Below are positions 9,941 to 20,536 of a DNA stretch of 64,000 nt, one piece after another. How positions within the stretch are numbered: position 1 is the stretch's first letter; the number at the start of each line of letters is the position of its first letter. The notes under the pieces were generated by a model. It ran no database searches. It was not told the DNA's origin and saw nothing but the letters and a program-made list of their open reading frames with translations. The DNA is from Chalciporus piperatus. Taxonomy: Eukaryota; Basidiomycota; Agaricomycetes; Boletales; Boletaceae. Location: the NCBI GenBank assembly GCA_038093975.1, contig JBBPTG010000018.1:1-64000 (forward strand), written 5' to 3'. The translations under genes were made by a program, and so were the position numbers.

Positions 9941-10124
9941 CTCCAGTCATTTCAGACTTTTTACAGTCTTGCTGATGTTGTACCCTTTAGGTCTGATGTG
10001 AGATCCCTACCTGTACCCTGTCCCCACTATTGTTGCAATCTCACGTTTGGTCTTCATTCCGTGTGTCCGTGTGATTTCGATCCCGTCCGCGGCTGACATC
10101 CTTGGGCCTCTTTTTCCGATCTTG

Positions 10125-11703
10125 ATGGCTGACCCCGTCCTGCCAATGTCTTCTTCCTCCCATCCTCACCTCGCTTCTGCGATCTCTGACCTACTCGTCT
10201 CTGCATGGGCGCCGTCCACTTTGAAGCTTTACCATCGCGGTTCGTCGCGTTTCCGTCTCTGGGCCGCCTCGGAAGGTGTCTCGCCCCATCTGTGCCTACC
10301 GGCTAGCGAATTCTTGCTCTGCGCCTTTGTCGCCTCGTCTGCACGTGCCCGCTCTGGTGGTGCGATCCGCTCGGACATCAATGGTGTCCGCGTGTGGCAC
10401 ATCATCAACGGCGCAGCTTGGCAGGGCAGCCTGCGCCTTGAGTACTGCCTAAAATCGGCAGATCGTTGCACCCCCTCGTCCTCTCGGCGTCCCGTTCGTC
10501 CACCCGTCGTCCAGGAAATGCTCGATGTGTCAAAATATAGTCCAATCCGTGCCTATCCGCTCCTTTCCGCTTCCGGATAGCCCCTATCCGGAACCAGATA
10601 CTTCCGGATGCATTCCGTGTTTAATCCGACGTTTCCGATGCCCGGAATGCACGGAAACATCTCCGGATTCGTTGGAACGGATCCCTTTTACATTCGTATG
10701 TTCTCCTATATGTCATTCACTTGTCTATTCCCTTTCGTGACATCTCTGTTCACCATTCACCCTTTCTATTCTTATCCATGTCAAGTCCTTGACATTCCTT
10801 GATCCTTTTGCACCCGAAATCAGTCATTCCGGACTGGAATCACGTCGGATCGTTCCGAGCACATCTCCACCCATTTACTTAAACTCCTCGTCTCACTTCC
10901 AGAGCGCCTCAGTCGTTTCCGCCTCTCTTAGGCATCGGCTGAGGTGAGTATTTACTTTCTTTACTTAGTTCCTTTACTTATTTGAGTTGTACCTAGTTCG
11001 TTTAGGTAAATATAGTCGTTTCCGCCTCTCTTAGGCATCGGCTGAGTTCGTTTAGTTTTCACACGATGTTCTCTGCTCTACCCTGGATGTTTCTACCCCT
11101 CTTTTCGCGTCTGTTCGCGCCGCCGCTTGTTTCGCTTACTGGGGACAGTGTCGTCTGGGGGAGGTCCTTCCCGATTCCGTCGCGGGTTTCTCTCTGTCAC
11201 GACATCCTTCCCCTGCATCTCTTCGCCCCTGCAGCTCCTCCGGGCTCTCGCGTGTTTGCCACCTGCCCTTCACCAAGATGGGTAAAGAAGCAGGCGAAGA
11301 CATCTTCCTGGGCACTCAGCGCGGTCCCTCGAACTCCCTCGGTGCTCTCGATGCACACCTTGCCGTGAATGGCCCCACTGCTTCTGACCACCTCTTCGCC
11401 TACCTCTCGGATGGTGTTCGTGTCCCCTTGACGAAACACAAATTCCTCTCCGTCTGCAATGCGGTCTGGGGCCCCCTCGGTTACCCCAGCATCTCTGGCC
11501 ACTGCTTCCGCATCGGCGGCACCACAGAGCTCCTCCTGCGTGGCGTGCCCCCCCACCTCGTTCAGCTTTTGGGTCGCTGGCGCTCGGACGCTTTCCTACG
11601 TTATTGGCGTTTCATCGAGGAGATCGCGCCCGCGCACATCGAGCTGCTCGGTGGGCATGTTTCTGCGCTTCCTGCTGTGCTTCCAAATTTGCCTCGATCG
11701 TGA
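10125..11703 (+). pseudogene. Tyrosine recombinase of a Crypton/Ngaro-like transposon, split by a solo LTR
   Basis: Two ORF halves encode a fungal transposon-type tyrosine recombinase. The N-terminal half (10125-10527) carries the SAM-like region (VSAWAPSTLKLYHRGSSRF). The C-terminal half (from 11069) carries the first catalytic arginine in YWGQCRLGEVLP, the H-x-x-R box in GHCFRIGGTTELLL and the tyrosine nucleophile in SDAFLRYWR. Skipping the 536-bp LTR and one copy of its target duplication leaves the two halves in one continuous frame, so the insertion is the only visible lesion. The family normally cuts and rejoins DNA through a 3'-phosphotyrosine. No reverse transcriptase is seen beside it, which favours a Crypton, but a truncated Ngaro/DIRS cannot be excluded. 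Confidence 0.8.
10528..11063. mobile_element. Solo LTR with 5-bp target-site duplication
   Basis: This 536-bp insertion begins TGTCAAAATA, ends TAGTTTTCACA and is bordered on both sides by CGATG (10523-10527 and 11064-11068). TG..CA ends plus a 5-bp duplication are diagnostic of an LTR. No internal retrotransposon sequence remains, so it is a solo LTR left by recombination. A 32-bp direct repeat, AGTCGTTTCCGCCTCTCTTA followed by GGCATCGGCTGAG, occurs at about 10911 and 11013. Confidence 0.88.
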
Positions 11704-12264
11704 TTTCCTTACTACTGTACCCCCACTTGTCGTCTGATGCCCTTGAAATCGAGTGATCATATTATGTTAGTTCAATTACACCGTCCCTAGATCTCTGTCG
11801 TCCTCTTGCCGTGTTTTGGGTTGCGCCTCACACATCCCATTGTCCGACCTGTCGCCTGTCCTCGCCGCGTCCTTCGTCCTCCTCAGGTTTTGGGTGGCCT
11901 CGTTGCCCTGGCTCCCGGTCGGTCTGTCTTTCTCCTGGTCGGTATTCGGAGTCTCGAATCCCGATCAGGAGAAGCGGATCGCACCACGGGAACCCAACAT
12001 TGGCAGGTGTATCCTACCCCTTCTTTCCTTTCCCACGTGAGCGACCCAGCCACGAGTCATAGCTTGTCGGAGTTCAAAGTCATAGTATATATATATTATT
12101 TTAAAAGAGTTCATTGAATACCACAGCATCAGAATCTTCTGAATATAATATAATAAATTGCCTGGACTTGTTAGACACACCTTGTTGGGTCTCGTTTACC
12201 ATCTCATTTGCCACCATACTGTCAGGTTGGGGTTTAGGGGTTATTTGGGGTCAATCACATCTAC
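11704..12264. other. Probable 3' region of the recombinase transposon, no gene
   Basis: This follows the recombinase stop codon without a visible boundary. It is C/T-rich, then AT-rich near 12080-12160. Short overlapping ORFs in all three frames look non-coding. A G-rich telomere-like run (12225-12250) closes the interval. Confidence 0.4.
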
Positions 12265-13000
12265 TAAGGTAGGCCTCAAACGGATCCATCCAACCTCACG
12301 TGAGGTGACACGATTGTGACACCAGCGGGGCGTCGTTAGCGATTGCGAGGAAACACCGCGACGCATGCCGCAAAACCTTCGTATGCAAGTCAAGCGTCGA
12401 GAGCATGACCAGAGTAACGAGAATGGATTAACTGAATGCTATACAACACTTCCGAGTTGCTCCAGGTCATTGTCCATGCTCGGTGGGAGGAATCCATGCT
12501 GAAAAGTGGATCCGTTAGACCAGAGGCTGGACTGCTTAGCCACGCTACTGACATTCTCTTTCTCGGTCGCGTTTTGTGTATCCTGTAAGTTTTGGTTTTC
12601 TGTCTTCTTTTTCTTCCATGGAAGGTTTTTAATCCTGGTAATGATACCCCGCTTGTGTCCCATGCCAGTCTTGCTTTCTGAGTGCCTCGTTCGCTCTCCC
12701 TCATTACCCCAGTGCTTTGCCGCACTTGCCGTGTCGCCGCGGCGGTCTTGACTATGGTCGGAGTATTTGCTCCAGGCCAGACATAACTGAATAACCCAAA
12801 AAATAGGCCAACCATCCGTGTATCACATTCAGCCTTCCTTGTGAATCATAGAAATCTATGTATTGGTATTCTCAAGATTTATATGATCGTAATTTCTGCC
12901 TATGTGTTGTCCCCGAATTCTTGCGCAATTTCTTTCATTTGTCACGCTCGGGCGAGCCCAATCATGTGACGTTGGATGGATCCGTTTGAGGCCTACCTTA
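12265..13000. mobile_element. MITE-like element with 30-bp perfect terminal inverted repeats and TA target
   Basis: The left end TAAGGTAGGCCTCAAACGGA plus TCCATCCAAC (12265-12294) is the exact reverse complement of 12971-13000. Because both ends read TA, a Tc1/mariner-like TA target duplication is likely. The element is 736 bp. Its longest ORF (minus strand, 12390-12815) has no recognisable transposase signature such as a DDE/D catalytic core. It is classed as a non-autonomous MITE. Confidence 0.85.
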
Positions 13001-13010
13001 TACATTAGAG

Positions 13011-13031
13011 TTAGGGTTAGGGTTATTGGGG
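13011..13031. repeat. Interstitial telomere-like TTAGGG repeats
   Basis: The sequence is TTAGGGTTAGGGTTATTGGG G, immediately beyond the MITE. Related degenerate G-strand runs occur at 12225-12250 and 13757-13770. Confidence 0.7.
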
Positions 13032-13978
13032 AAGCACTGGTTCGGCGCTGCGCGCCGCTGGGGTTATTTTGAACTCAGACGTCGTTCCATATATGGCAGG
13101 CGTGACAATGTTCAAACAGGTGGGAACTCAAAACGGAGCAAAACGAAACGAAACGGACGCAAAACGAGGACTGCCGAACGGGCCCTTAACACACCCAATT
13201 CACACAGAACTGCTAGTTCCCTCTACGAGAATCGCATGCTACATTGATCCGTATGCATGCCTCACCATTTAATCGACCAACTGGATCACACAGCTTGGTC
13301 CAGCGAACCACCTCCATGCTTCTCCTAAATGGCGCTTCGCTGGCGTGGACACTACTTACTGGCGAATGAACCTATGACGAGTCTTGACGCGTGTTGTCCA
13401 TGGTTCGGTGGTTTCGGTCCGTGATCGGCGGCACCTGTGAGTAGTCAGCCCTCCAAATGGACGCCGACAACATGGAGCCGCCCATCACCCATCGGAGTGT
13501 GTTCCGTGCTCGTGGCCCAGCTGTTTAAGTTAAGTTACTCGTTGGTGGACCGTGCCAGTTACATAATTCGTGCTGACGACTCTGCCGATTATCAGGGTGC
13601 TCGGAGAGTGGAGTTTGTGATGAAGCTGGCAAGTGTGCAACTATGTGCACTCCATGTGGTCTGCTAGAGTTGCATACGGCGCCAAGACCATCCGAAAGTA
13701 CATTAGAACTACCGTGACTATAATGTAGTTGATTTTTGTGTACAACGAACCCGACTTTGGGGTTAGGGTTTGCAGTTGCGTAATCGCTTATGCTGCAGGC
13801 TAACCTTGGCCTCCATTGCGAGCTTTCGATCTACTACTACTAGGGTGTCTGACCGCCTCACTGGAAATTCACGTTTCTGTAATCTACTCACAATGTCACT
13901 CTCCGTTCATACGGCTGCTCAGAACAGTATGCTGCAGTCCTCCTCGGTCCCGAAGCCCCCCTGATATGAAACCAAATT
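13032..13978. other. Intergenic, nothing recognised
   Basis: Short ORFs (for example 13437-13667) lack family signatures and splice-supported extension. The final 200 bp presumably hold the promoter of the downstream gankyrin gene. Confidence 0.4.
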
Positions 13979-15139
13979 ATGACAGATCAACTCTCGTTAG
14001 TTCAGGCCCTCGTCACCGAAAACTCAAAGGTCGTCAACGAGGCTGATGCAGTGGGTTCCTTCTTCTAAATCTCCACATTCACAACTAATTCAATGCTTCC
14101 CAGGACCGTCGTACACCGTTACATTGGGCATCCTCAGTTGGCGCAACAGAGGTCGCACGCTACCTGATCGACCATGGGGCAGATGTTAGTAAAATCGACG
14201 CTAGCGGCTGGGCTGCACTGCATATCGCAGGTATGATATGATGATTCCGACGTGGCGGGTGATGCTGGTGTTTTATCTTATCTTGGCTTTTTTCAGTTAG
14301 TGCGGGCCACCAGGAGATCGTTCAAGAACTTATAGGCGCTGGGGCAGACGTAAATCAGAAAAATGAGAAAGGAATCACTCCACTGTATGACATACGATCA
14401 GACTGATCTCGAAACACACCACGATTGCTCACGCGCTTCATCTTCGCCGGCAGGCACTACGCAGCTTCGAAATCGCGCATAGACGTGAGCTCATCAGATG
14501 GTCAATGATTCCGTGTGCCTAACTCCCGCTTGATTTTGTCGTCTGAATTCAGATCGGGAGATACCTAATTGAACGAGGTGCCGATGTAGGTCATCCACGT
14601 ACCCACCTCGCATTCTGACAATCTGACGATCATTAGATCAACGCTAGGGACAAAGCAAATCAACTACCCCTGTCAGTAGAATAATAATCCTCTTGGTTCA
14701 ACTCACTGTTACTCACACGTCCACATCCAGTCACCGAGCTGCTACCACTGGTTCAACTGGATTCATATCTCTCCTGCTGCATCCCCCAGAAGGTGTCACG
14801 ACGAAGCCACGCCTAAACACGGGTGATCGAGTCGGTAAGTAAATTTCAACTCTAGATCGTAGGATGGCGGCGTGAACGCCTATTTTACAGGAAACACGCC
14901 ACTTCATCTAGCAATGGAATCTGCTCACGCTCAGGCTGCTGTACTTATCATCGAAGCTGGCGCTGATCGCGGAAGGGTATGTGCCTCGTGATATTTCTCG
15001 GGGCCCATGAGATACTGATATGTTTCTGTCGGGAAAGGCAAACCTCGATAACGTAACTCCGGAGAACATGGATGGTGTCGGTAGTGAGGAGCAGAGGAGA
15101 GTGAAGGCATATGTCATCGATCATTGTGGTCCTCCATAA
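13979..15139 (+). CDS. 26S proteasome non-ATPase regulatory subunit 10 (gankyrin/Nas6-type ankyrin protein)
   Basis: Nine exons can be joined with clean GT..AG introns: 13979-14050, 14104-14230, 14297-14384, 14454-14484, 14553-14585, 14637-14671, 14731-14834, 14891-14976 and 15038-15139. They give 225 residues, the usual gankyrin length (about 226-230). The product is almost entirely ankyrin repeats: RRTPLHWASSVGATEVARYL, GWAALHIAVSAGHQEIVQEL, GITPLHYAASKSRIDIGRYL, QLPLHRAATTGS and GNTPLHLAMESAHAQAAVLI. In other eukaryotes Nas6/PSMD10 is a chaperone that binds the Rpt3 ATPase during assembly of the 19S particle. The small intron-dense structure argues for a functional gene. The identification rests on length and repeat order; another small ankyrin protein is the alternative. 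Confidence 0.82.
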
Positions 15140-15462
15140 AGATAGTCTCTTCGCTCTCGTCGATTGTACAGAGGTCGTTTTTATTCGTCTATGGATCACG
15201 ATGGATTGGGGTTACTTTAAAAGTTTTGTGGATCGAAAACCTCAAGTGGGAAGAACGAAAGAATGGGTGGGCTACGAACGAATGGCACGGAGTGCATCTA
15301 CAAAAAGCGCAAAAGGCTATGCGATAACCAACGAGGTAGATGAATGCCTTAATGAATACAAATTATTTATGATAATCAAACGAGATCTTAACACTGGCGC
15401 CTTGCAATTGCACTGGTCAGTAAGCTTGCATTCAAGCGAGAGGGAGATCCAACATACCATCT
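15140..15462. other. Convergent 3' intergenic region
   Basis: This spacer separates the gankyrin gene and the oppositely oriented terpene synthase. The overlapping ORF 15111-15491 has no family features and crosses both 3' ends. It should contain both polyadenylation regions. Confidence 0.4.
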
Positions 15463-16665
15463 TCACAGAGGCCGTTTGGGGAGCAACTTGACCTTGCGAT
15501 GTCGTTTTACCTCGAGGCCCTGCTTTCCAAAGTAGCGTTCGGAATCAAACGACCAGTGCAACGAGCCGACGATCCAATTTTGCAGCCCCTCGACATAGAT
15601 CTCAACCTGCCGATCGAGTTCTTCGCCCCACGAAGGCAAGATCGCTCGATTCTCCTCAAACCGCTGCATCGTACCCTTGCACAGTTCGCCCACGAAATCT
15701 ACCGCACCCTGAAGATCTAACCCAAATTGACGCATGAGAACGACGATCATGTTATGCGTGTCACGTCTCGATTGCTCCACGTTGTACGAAAAGATGTCCT
15801 GTGCACGAGAGAGAGAAGGGCGGGGGGGAGTTACATTAGCTTCCAAGTTCTTTCTTCCAGACGCACGAAGACGAGGAAATGATTTACGTTGGACCAAGTG
15901 ACGAGGTCGTTCGTGGCTTCTTCCATCGCCATGATCACCGGATGTGACATCACCTCATCGGGTAGATCGATGCGAGCTGCGTATTCGATCAACGCGAAAC
16001 ATGGTTTGCATCCACTCGTGTCCCGTCTGACGGTGATATACGATTCGAGATCCGGGATACGTCCCTTGGCGCGGTCATCTGCCTGCTTGGCAACAGCGAT
16101 GAAGAACAAATCCATCGTGTGGATGAATCGCTCAGTGCACCCAGGACCAGCAGTCTGAACGAAGCGGCTAAAGAACCTATCAATATCATTCCGTCATTAA
16201 TCAGTTTACCCGACTTGCAACAGCGTCATAGAGCCAAGAGAGAACGCACGATTTCGACATCAATCCGCCAAGTTTATCAGTTTGGAAATTAATTGGATCA
16301 CGGAATGCGCCGATACAGCATTCCCGCATTCCCCAGGTATCTTTGACGTCGAATTCGTCTAACCAGTCGTCCATGTTGAATAACCAGTTCATGAAATCGG
16401 AACAGACGCGGAGGTGGAATGCGTCTGCGTGGGGATAGCAAGCTGCGGTGAGTTCTCCGGCTTTGAGACCCATGAACTTGATGGCACGGGGTTTGATGAG
16501 TCGTGCCCCTCTTAGTAACCATTGCTCCGAGGCACGAGCGACCATGTACCAATCAGGATTCAAACGGAGGGGATAGTGGCAGTCGGAAACGAGGTCAGGG
16601 AGAAGGAAGCCAGTGGCGCAATTGTCGGAGGAGTAGGATTGTATGTAGGTTGCAGTGGGCGCCAT
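15463..16665 (-). CDS. Sesquiterpene synthase (class I terpene cyclase)
   Basis: Three exons on the minus strand (16665-16250, 16176-15888, 15798-15463) give 346 residues, typical of basidiomycete trans-sesquiterpene synthases. The Mg2+-binding aspartate motif is NMDDWLDEFD at about residues 96-105. The second metal motif (NSE) is NDIFSYNVE, reconstructed exactly across the last intron. The conserved QRRY-like C-terminal region is HWSFDSERYFGKQGLEVK. The first intron (GTGCGT..GATAG) was chosen because it joins SKS to FFSRF as in relatives. The enzyme would ionise farnesyl diphosphate and cyclise it in the cytosol; the product cannot be predicted. No P450 or other tailoring gene is adjacent; the two P450 genes lie about 28 kb away. 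Confidence 0.93.
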
Positions 16666-18009
16666 CTCGAGTGGTCAAAATTTGAAAAATGACGGTGCCA
16701 GGGTGTGGCCTTGGACGGGACGACACACGAGAGCGGGGTGAGGGTCACGACTGATTGTGAAACGCGACAGCGTGCTTTATACATCGCCCGGACATTAACC
16801 TTTGAACTGATGTAGATATCCACTCGAGGCTATATTCGAACTCTCGAGAAAAAGGGGGAGCTCTCCGGCTGTCATGACGGCAGACAATCTGGAATGACAA
16901 GGAAAGCTAAAGGCAAACAATACAGTGAACACGCTGGGAGATTTCTTCGAGACCCGAAAGGTTACGTGCCTGAATAACCTTGTTAGACTTCAAGAGTATA
17001 TCACGCTTTCGCAGCTGTGATATCAATGGTGCCTGTGCTTTTCCTGTACGCTGCGACATATGAAGGTCTGCATTTCCGCTCCATCGCATGGTGAGAGACC
17101 GCGGATATTGGACGTGTGCGAAAAGGCCGATGTAACCTCGTCGCGACCGATACACAGCCCTTCATCCGAGGATCCCAAAAGTAGAGAAGCGGGGAGCGAC
17201 GGGAACGGTAAAACCGACGCAGTGAAGCCCACATCATGGAACCTATTAGGCGGAAGTCTTAGATCCCATCTATCGTCCCGCCAAACGGCTCCAGCGCATT
17301 GGCCAAGACGCGCGCTCCAGTGCCAGCGCGGGACCTTTTATGCTAACTAGGGGAGCAGTTTGATTCCTGAAAGGAGTAGTGAGACCGATGAGGTTATGTA
17401 ACCTTGAACGATCGTCTACGTTCTTTGGTACGAGGTCGCCGCATCGGAGTACGAGAGCACGGTCAGTCGGGATTAATCGGCGCGCGGTTGGGCCGAGAAC
17501 ACAGCGTGGAAGGAGGGTCTGACCTGGTCTGACTCGGAGTCTAGGACAGAGATCCACGCCGTGAATATCTGACCTTGACTCCGAGTGAATATCTGTGAGC
17601 CGTGAATCGACACGCGACTGCGACGCATGGGAGAGGAGCGCGTCATATCTAACAAAACATATTCTTGGCCACCATCATGATGATCTATGAAAACGCGGAG
17701 CTTGCACTGCGAGTCCGCGTCGCGGGTAAGATGGTTTTTCCACATCGCACGCTCATGTTTGACGGAAACATGATACAGCTATCGACTGGATGGATGTAAG
17801 TTTCCGGACCAGCATAAACTCGAGCGCTCACGGCGGCGTCCTACTACTACATTGTCGGTGTCTGTAGTTGAGTCGAACTCGAGGTCGAAGTTGAAAACAT
17901 CCAACTTGGTTGCTTACCTAACAACGCCGCTACGCCAGATCTGCCTAACTTACAACTCTACTCTACTCTATCTAGTACTTACTGTCACTCGACCACCTTG
18001 CATCGAACG
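16666..18009. other. Divergent promoter region, terpene synthase / HSBP1
   Basis: This 1.3-kb spacer lies between the divergently transcribed terpene synthase and HSBP1 genes. No ORF in it has family signatures. A short direct repeat GTGAATATCTG occurs at about 17560 and 17585, close to a CTCGGAGTC word. Its length is large compared with neighbouring spacers. Confidence 0.4.
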
Positions 18010-18535
18010 ATGTCCTCCTCAGCGCTCCCTCTCAAAGTCACACCTGCATCAACACCAGCACGACCCACACCGACGTCGGATGTGGCGTCAGCTGCAAGGA
18101 CACCAACGAAGCCATCCGCAGTCCCCAACCCAACCGAAATATCCAGCCCACACGAACTGACCGCATTCGTAAGTACAGTCCCAAGTTCCTCAAGTCACCC
18201 CCGACGATCCTGGAAATGAAATGTCGATTTTCGTTTGCTTATTAGGTAGAAACGCTGTTGGAACAGTTGGATGTAAAGTTTGATGAGATGTCCTCGCAGA
18301 TACTCGATCGTAGTGAGTTTGCCTTGTGCTTTGTCCGTCCGCCTTTCACGCGCCGATTCTGAGAATGATACCATCAGTGGCGCAAATGTCGAATCGAGTC
18401 GACGCGCTCGAGAATGTTATTCAGGACATCATATCCGGAGACGTGACGACCCCAGTTTCCACCCAGTCGCCCTCCCCGTTCGCTCCCACTTCAACCACCC
18501 CTGTGCCACGGCGGAGTGCCAGCGGCGTACAATGA
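18010..18535 (+). CDS. HSBP1: Heat shock factor-binding protein 1 family
   Basis: Three exons (18010-18168, 18246-18312, 18378-18535) encode 127 residues. The central ~50 residues are the HSBP1 coiled coil: ELTAFVETLLEQLDVKFDEM then SSQILDRMAQMSNRVDALEN. These match the heptad pattern of human HSBP1 (LLQQMQDKFQTMSDQIIGRID.MS.RID.LE). Unlike the 76-residue animal protein, this one has serine/threonine/proline-rich tails on both sides. HSBP1 forms a trimeric coiled coil, is reported to bind and attenuate HSF1, and has a WASH-complex assembly role in other organisms. Which role holds here is not visible. Confidence 0.85.
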
Positions 18536-18941
18536 TCATGAATCTGGGATTAGATGTTTCACCCGATTCATTGACGTTCTTGCTTGCGTTGAGATCCAGC
18601 TCGATGTCCCCTGTATACTTCTACACTAATCACAATCGAACTGTAGTCTAGAGCATCTGTTTGTAATCCGACGAACCCACCAGGCATTCGCAATATCCAG
18701 ATATCCCGATTCCCTAACTTTCCGAGCGAGCATTCATTCTTGACATGCGATTTGAGCCCGGCGAGGGTGGCCCGCTCTACTGCGCCGTTCTGATCGACTC
18801 AGGGCGATCAAATCGGACCCAGTATAACGGACCTTCCAACTACCAAGCTAGGATGAGAAATCTACATAACCCAAAGTCCTTTGCAAGTAAGCGAGCGAAG
18901 AAAAAGAACCGTCGACGTTTCTTCCCATCTTGCTTCCCCTA
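18536..18941. other. Convergent spacer between HSBP1 and GET4
   Basis: This is a spacer of about 400 bp between two 3' ends. A frame open at 18745-18945 shows no family features. Nothing else was recognised. Confidence 0.4.
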
Positions 18942-20349
18942 CTAATCAAGTCCCGGCGCCGTCGGACCGGGTAGACCTGGTGTCAACACCCGTCGTTGTG
19001 GTCCACCGCCAGGAGCACCCCCGCCGAGCATCGAAGACAACATCGCCCCCAATGGATTCTCGGGTTGTGTCCTTGGTGGTGGTATCGCAAAGTACAATGT
19101 CGTGATTTCGATCAACGCCTGAGTCGAACAATCAGACCGACGCATATTCTGAGGTATTTCGGGGAGGTAACACGTAGACTTACAGAACGGACTTCCGTGG
19201 TAGCGAGGACACCACCCTTTGATTGATACGTACCACACAACCGAACCCAACTTTCACGCATCGCCTTGTTTTTTTCCCCATTCGCCCGCTGACACGCCAA
19301 CACCGCAAGTTGGCAAAAGTTGAGAACGTGGTCGGCGGTAAACACCACTTCGCTCGAGTCGGTCACCTGAAGCGGTGACGATTCGAGTGGCGAGGCTAGA
19401 GATGGTCGAGCAGATATTATCTTGTTGACGAACTGGACGATGAACGTCCTCGCTGCGAGTATGTTCCCGTTTTCTAGATATCTGCGCCAAGAACCAGTTT
19501 TCAGCCATGCATCCGTACGTCACGGCGGACTAGGGGGAGGAAAGCACTACTCACGGGAGGGTACCTCGGAGGGCAAAGTTTCCAGGTACACCACCAACGG
19601 CAGCCCAATCGACCATCATCTGCGCAAGCAATCTCGCACTATCCCTCTTTCCCGATGCCAACAAATGTGGTTCCGCCGCATCGTATGCGCCATCTAATTG
19701 TCGTCGTTTCCCAAATGCACACACACACACACACAAAACAATAGATTCAGATAGGGTTAGATATGTCTCTGCGGAAACGCCACGGCACCTTTGTACAACA
19801 GTTCTCCGATATAGTGATGAAGATCGGGATCGCCAGTGGGGTATGTACCATGTTTAGCTGTCCATCTGTTTCCGAGATGAGAGCGTGAGTGAGAGTACTA
19901 CATGAAGATCCGGGAGAGAGAGGAGTATGACGAACGCGACTGCTCTATCGATTATTGTCTTCCTCCACGCCCCCAAAGAACCCGTAAGTGCAATAAGTTG
20001 TGTGAGCCTCCCTACAGAGGGGTTAAAAACGGTCAAAAACCACGATCCAAATTCGAAAGCGTGGTTAGCCCTACGGACCTCTCGATTCATCGGTGACACT
20101 TTCACCCTTGCTTTCGTACACATCCAACAAAAACAACGTGAGATCCGTTCCGCTACCCTGTTGTCCAGACTTGAGCAATTCGCGTGCTGATTGGAAGAGG
20201 ACGTCAATCGCGATGTCGTACTGCCCTGACTTTGAGTATCGAGAGGCGAAGGTGCGCGCTTTCTGATGGGCTTCGTATGGTTGACCGCTGGCAACTAATG
20301 GGAGAATCGCGTTAAGTGCACGAGATGAGGAGGCTTCGGGAGGGGGCAT
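18942..20349 (-). CDS. GET4: GET4-like tail-anchored protein targeting factor
   Basis: This is a multi-exon minus-strand gene starting at 20349 (MPPPEASSSRALNAILPLVA). Helical-repeat blocks match GET4/TRC35 in order: GQPYEAHQKARTFASRYSKS, YDIAIDVLFQSARELLKSGQ, RLTQLIALTGSLGAWRKTII, WTAKHGTYPTGDPDLHHYIG, GKRDSARLLAQMMVDWAAVG, ARTFIVQFVNK-like, DHVLNFCQLAVLACQRA and ITTLYFAIPPPRTQPENPLG near the C-terminus. Get4 pairs with Get5 and hands tail-anchored membrane proteins from Sgt2 to Get3 for insertion into the ER. Exon 1 ends at about 20070 and exon 2 ends near 19945, where a GTTCGT donor joins to TGGACAGCTAAACATGG. The remaining introns are short and placed approximately. The C-terminal Gly/Pro-rich tail is typical of basidiomycete homologues. 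Confidence 0.85.
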
Positions 20350-20536
20350 GTTGTGTGGTGTGAGATCTGCAGCTGGGCGAGATTATGATGAGCCTTGCGC
20401 TTGCCACTCATATGTGATCAGGGTATCAGAAGTCTTCCGCATGAGACCCCTTCAACCGATTCCGACAAAAGCATACGTCTGCAACTTCATGAAGAGGTAA
20501 AGTACTCCATAGAACAATTAGCTAGGAATGATGGGG

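Larger units (their letters stand above)
5632..9978. mobile_element. Inverted-repeat element 2 carrying captured host-gene fragments
   Basis: This 4.3-kb element has the same ends as element 1 (ACATCAGCAAGACTGTAAAA and its complement at 9959-9978). Arms of CCAGT/ACTGG repeats are roughly 1 kb (5632 to about 6670 and about 9077 to 9978). The outer parts of the arms (5640-5900 against 9710-9970) differ at only a few bases, suggesting a recent origin. The match also includes an AT-rich inner end (ATATATTTGT..ATCTA..TACAATTATTTACAGG). A perfect 17-bp hairpin sits about 40 bp inside each end. The core holds pieces of RPL4 and PMA1 plus unidentified fragments and no transposase. The left flank is gypsy RT and the right flank is a tyrosine-recombinase element. 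Confidence 0.85.

Noticed and set aside
12390..12815. 141-residue minus-strand ORF inside the MITE as a transposase
   Set aside because: No DDE/D catalytic or helix-turn-helix signature; too short for a mariner transposase.
15111..15491. 126-residue ORF overlapping the gankyrin 3' end
   Set aside because: Overlaps the last coding exon of gankyrin in another frame and the terpene synthase 3' end; no family features.
16178..16210. Terpene synthase intron starting at the GTAAAC near 16208
   Set aside because: That donor creates an immediate in-frame stop; a donor at 16249 (GTGCGT) joins SKS to FFSRF as in relatives.
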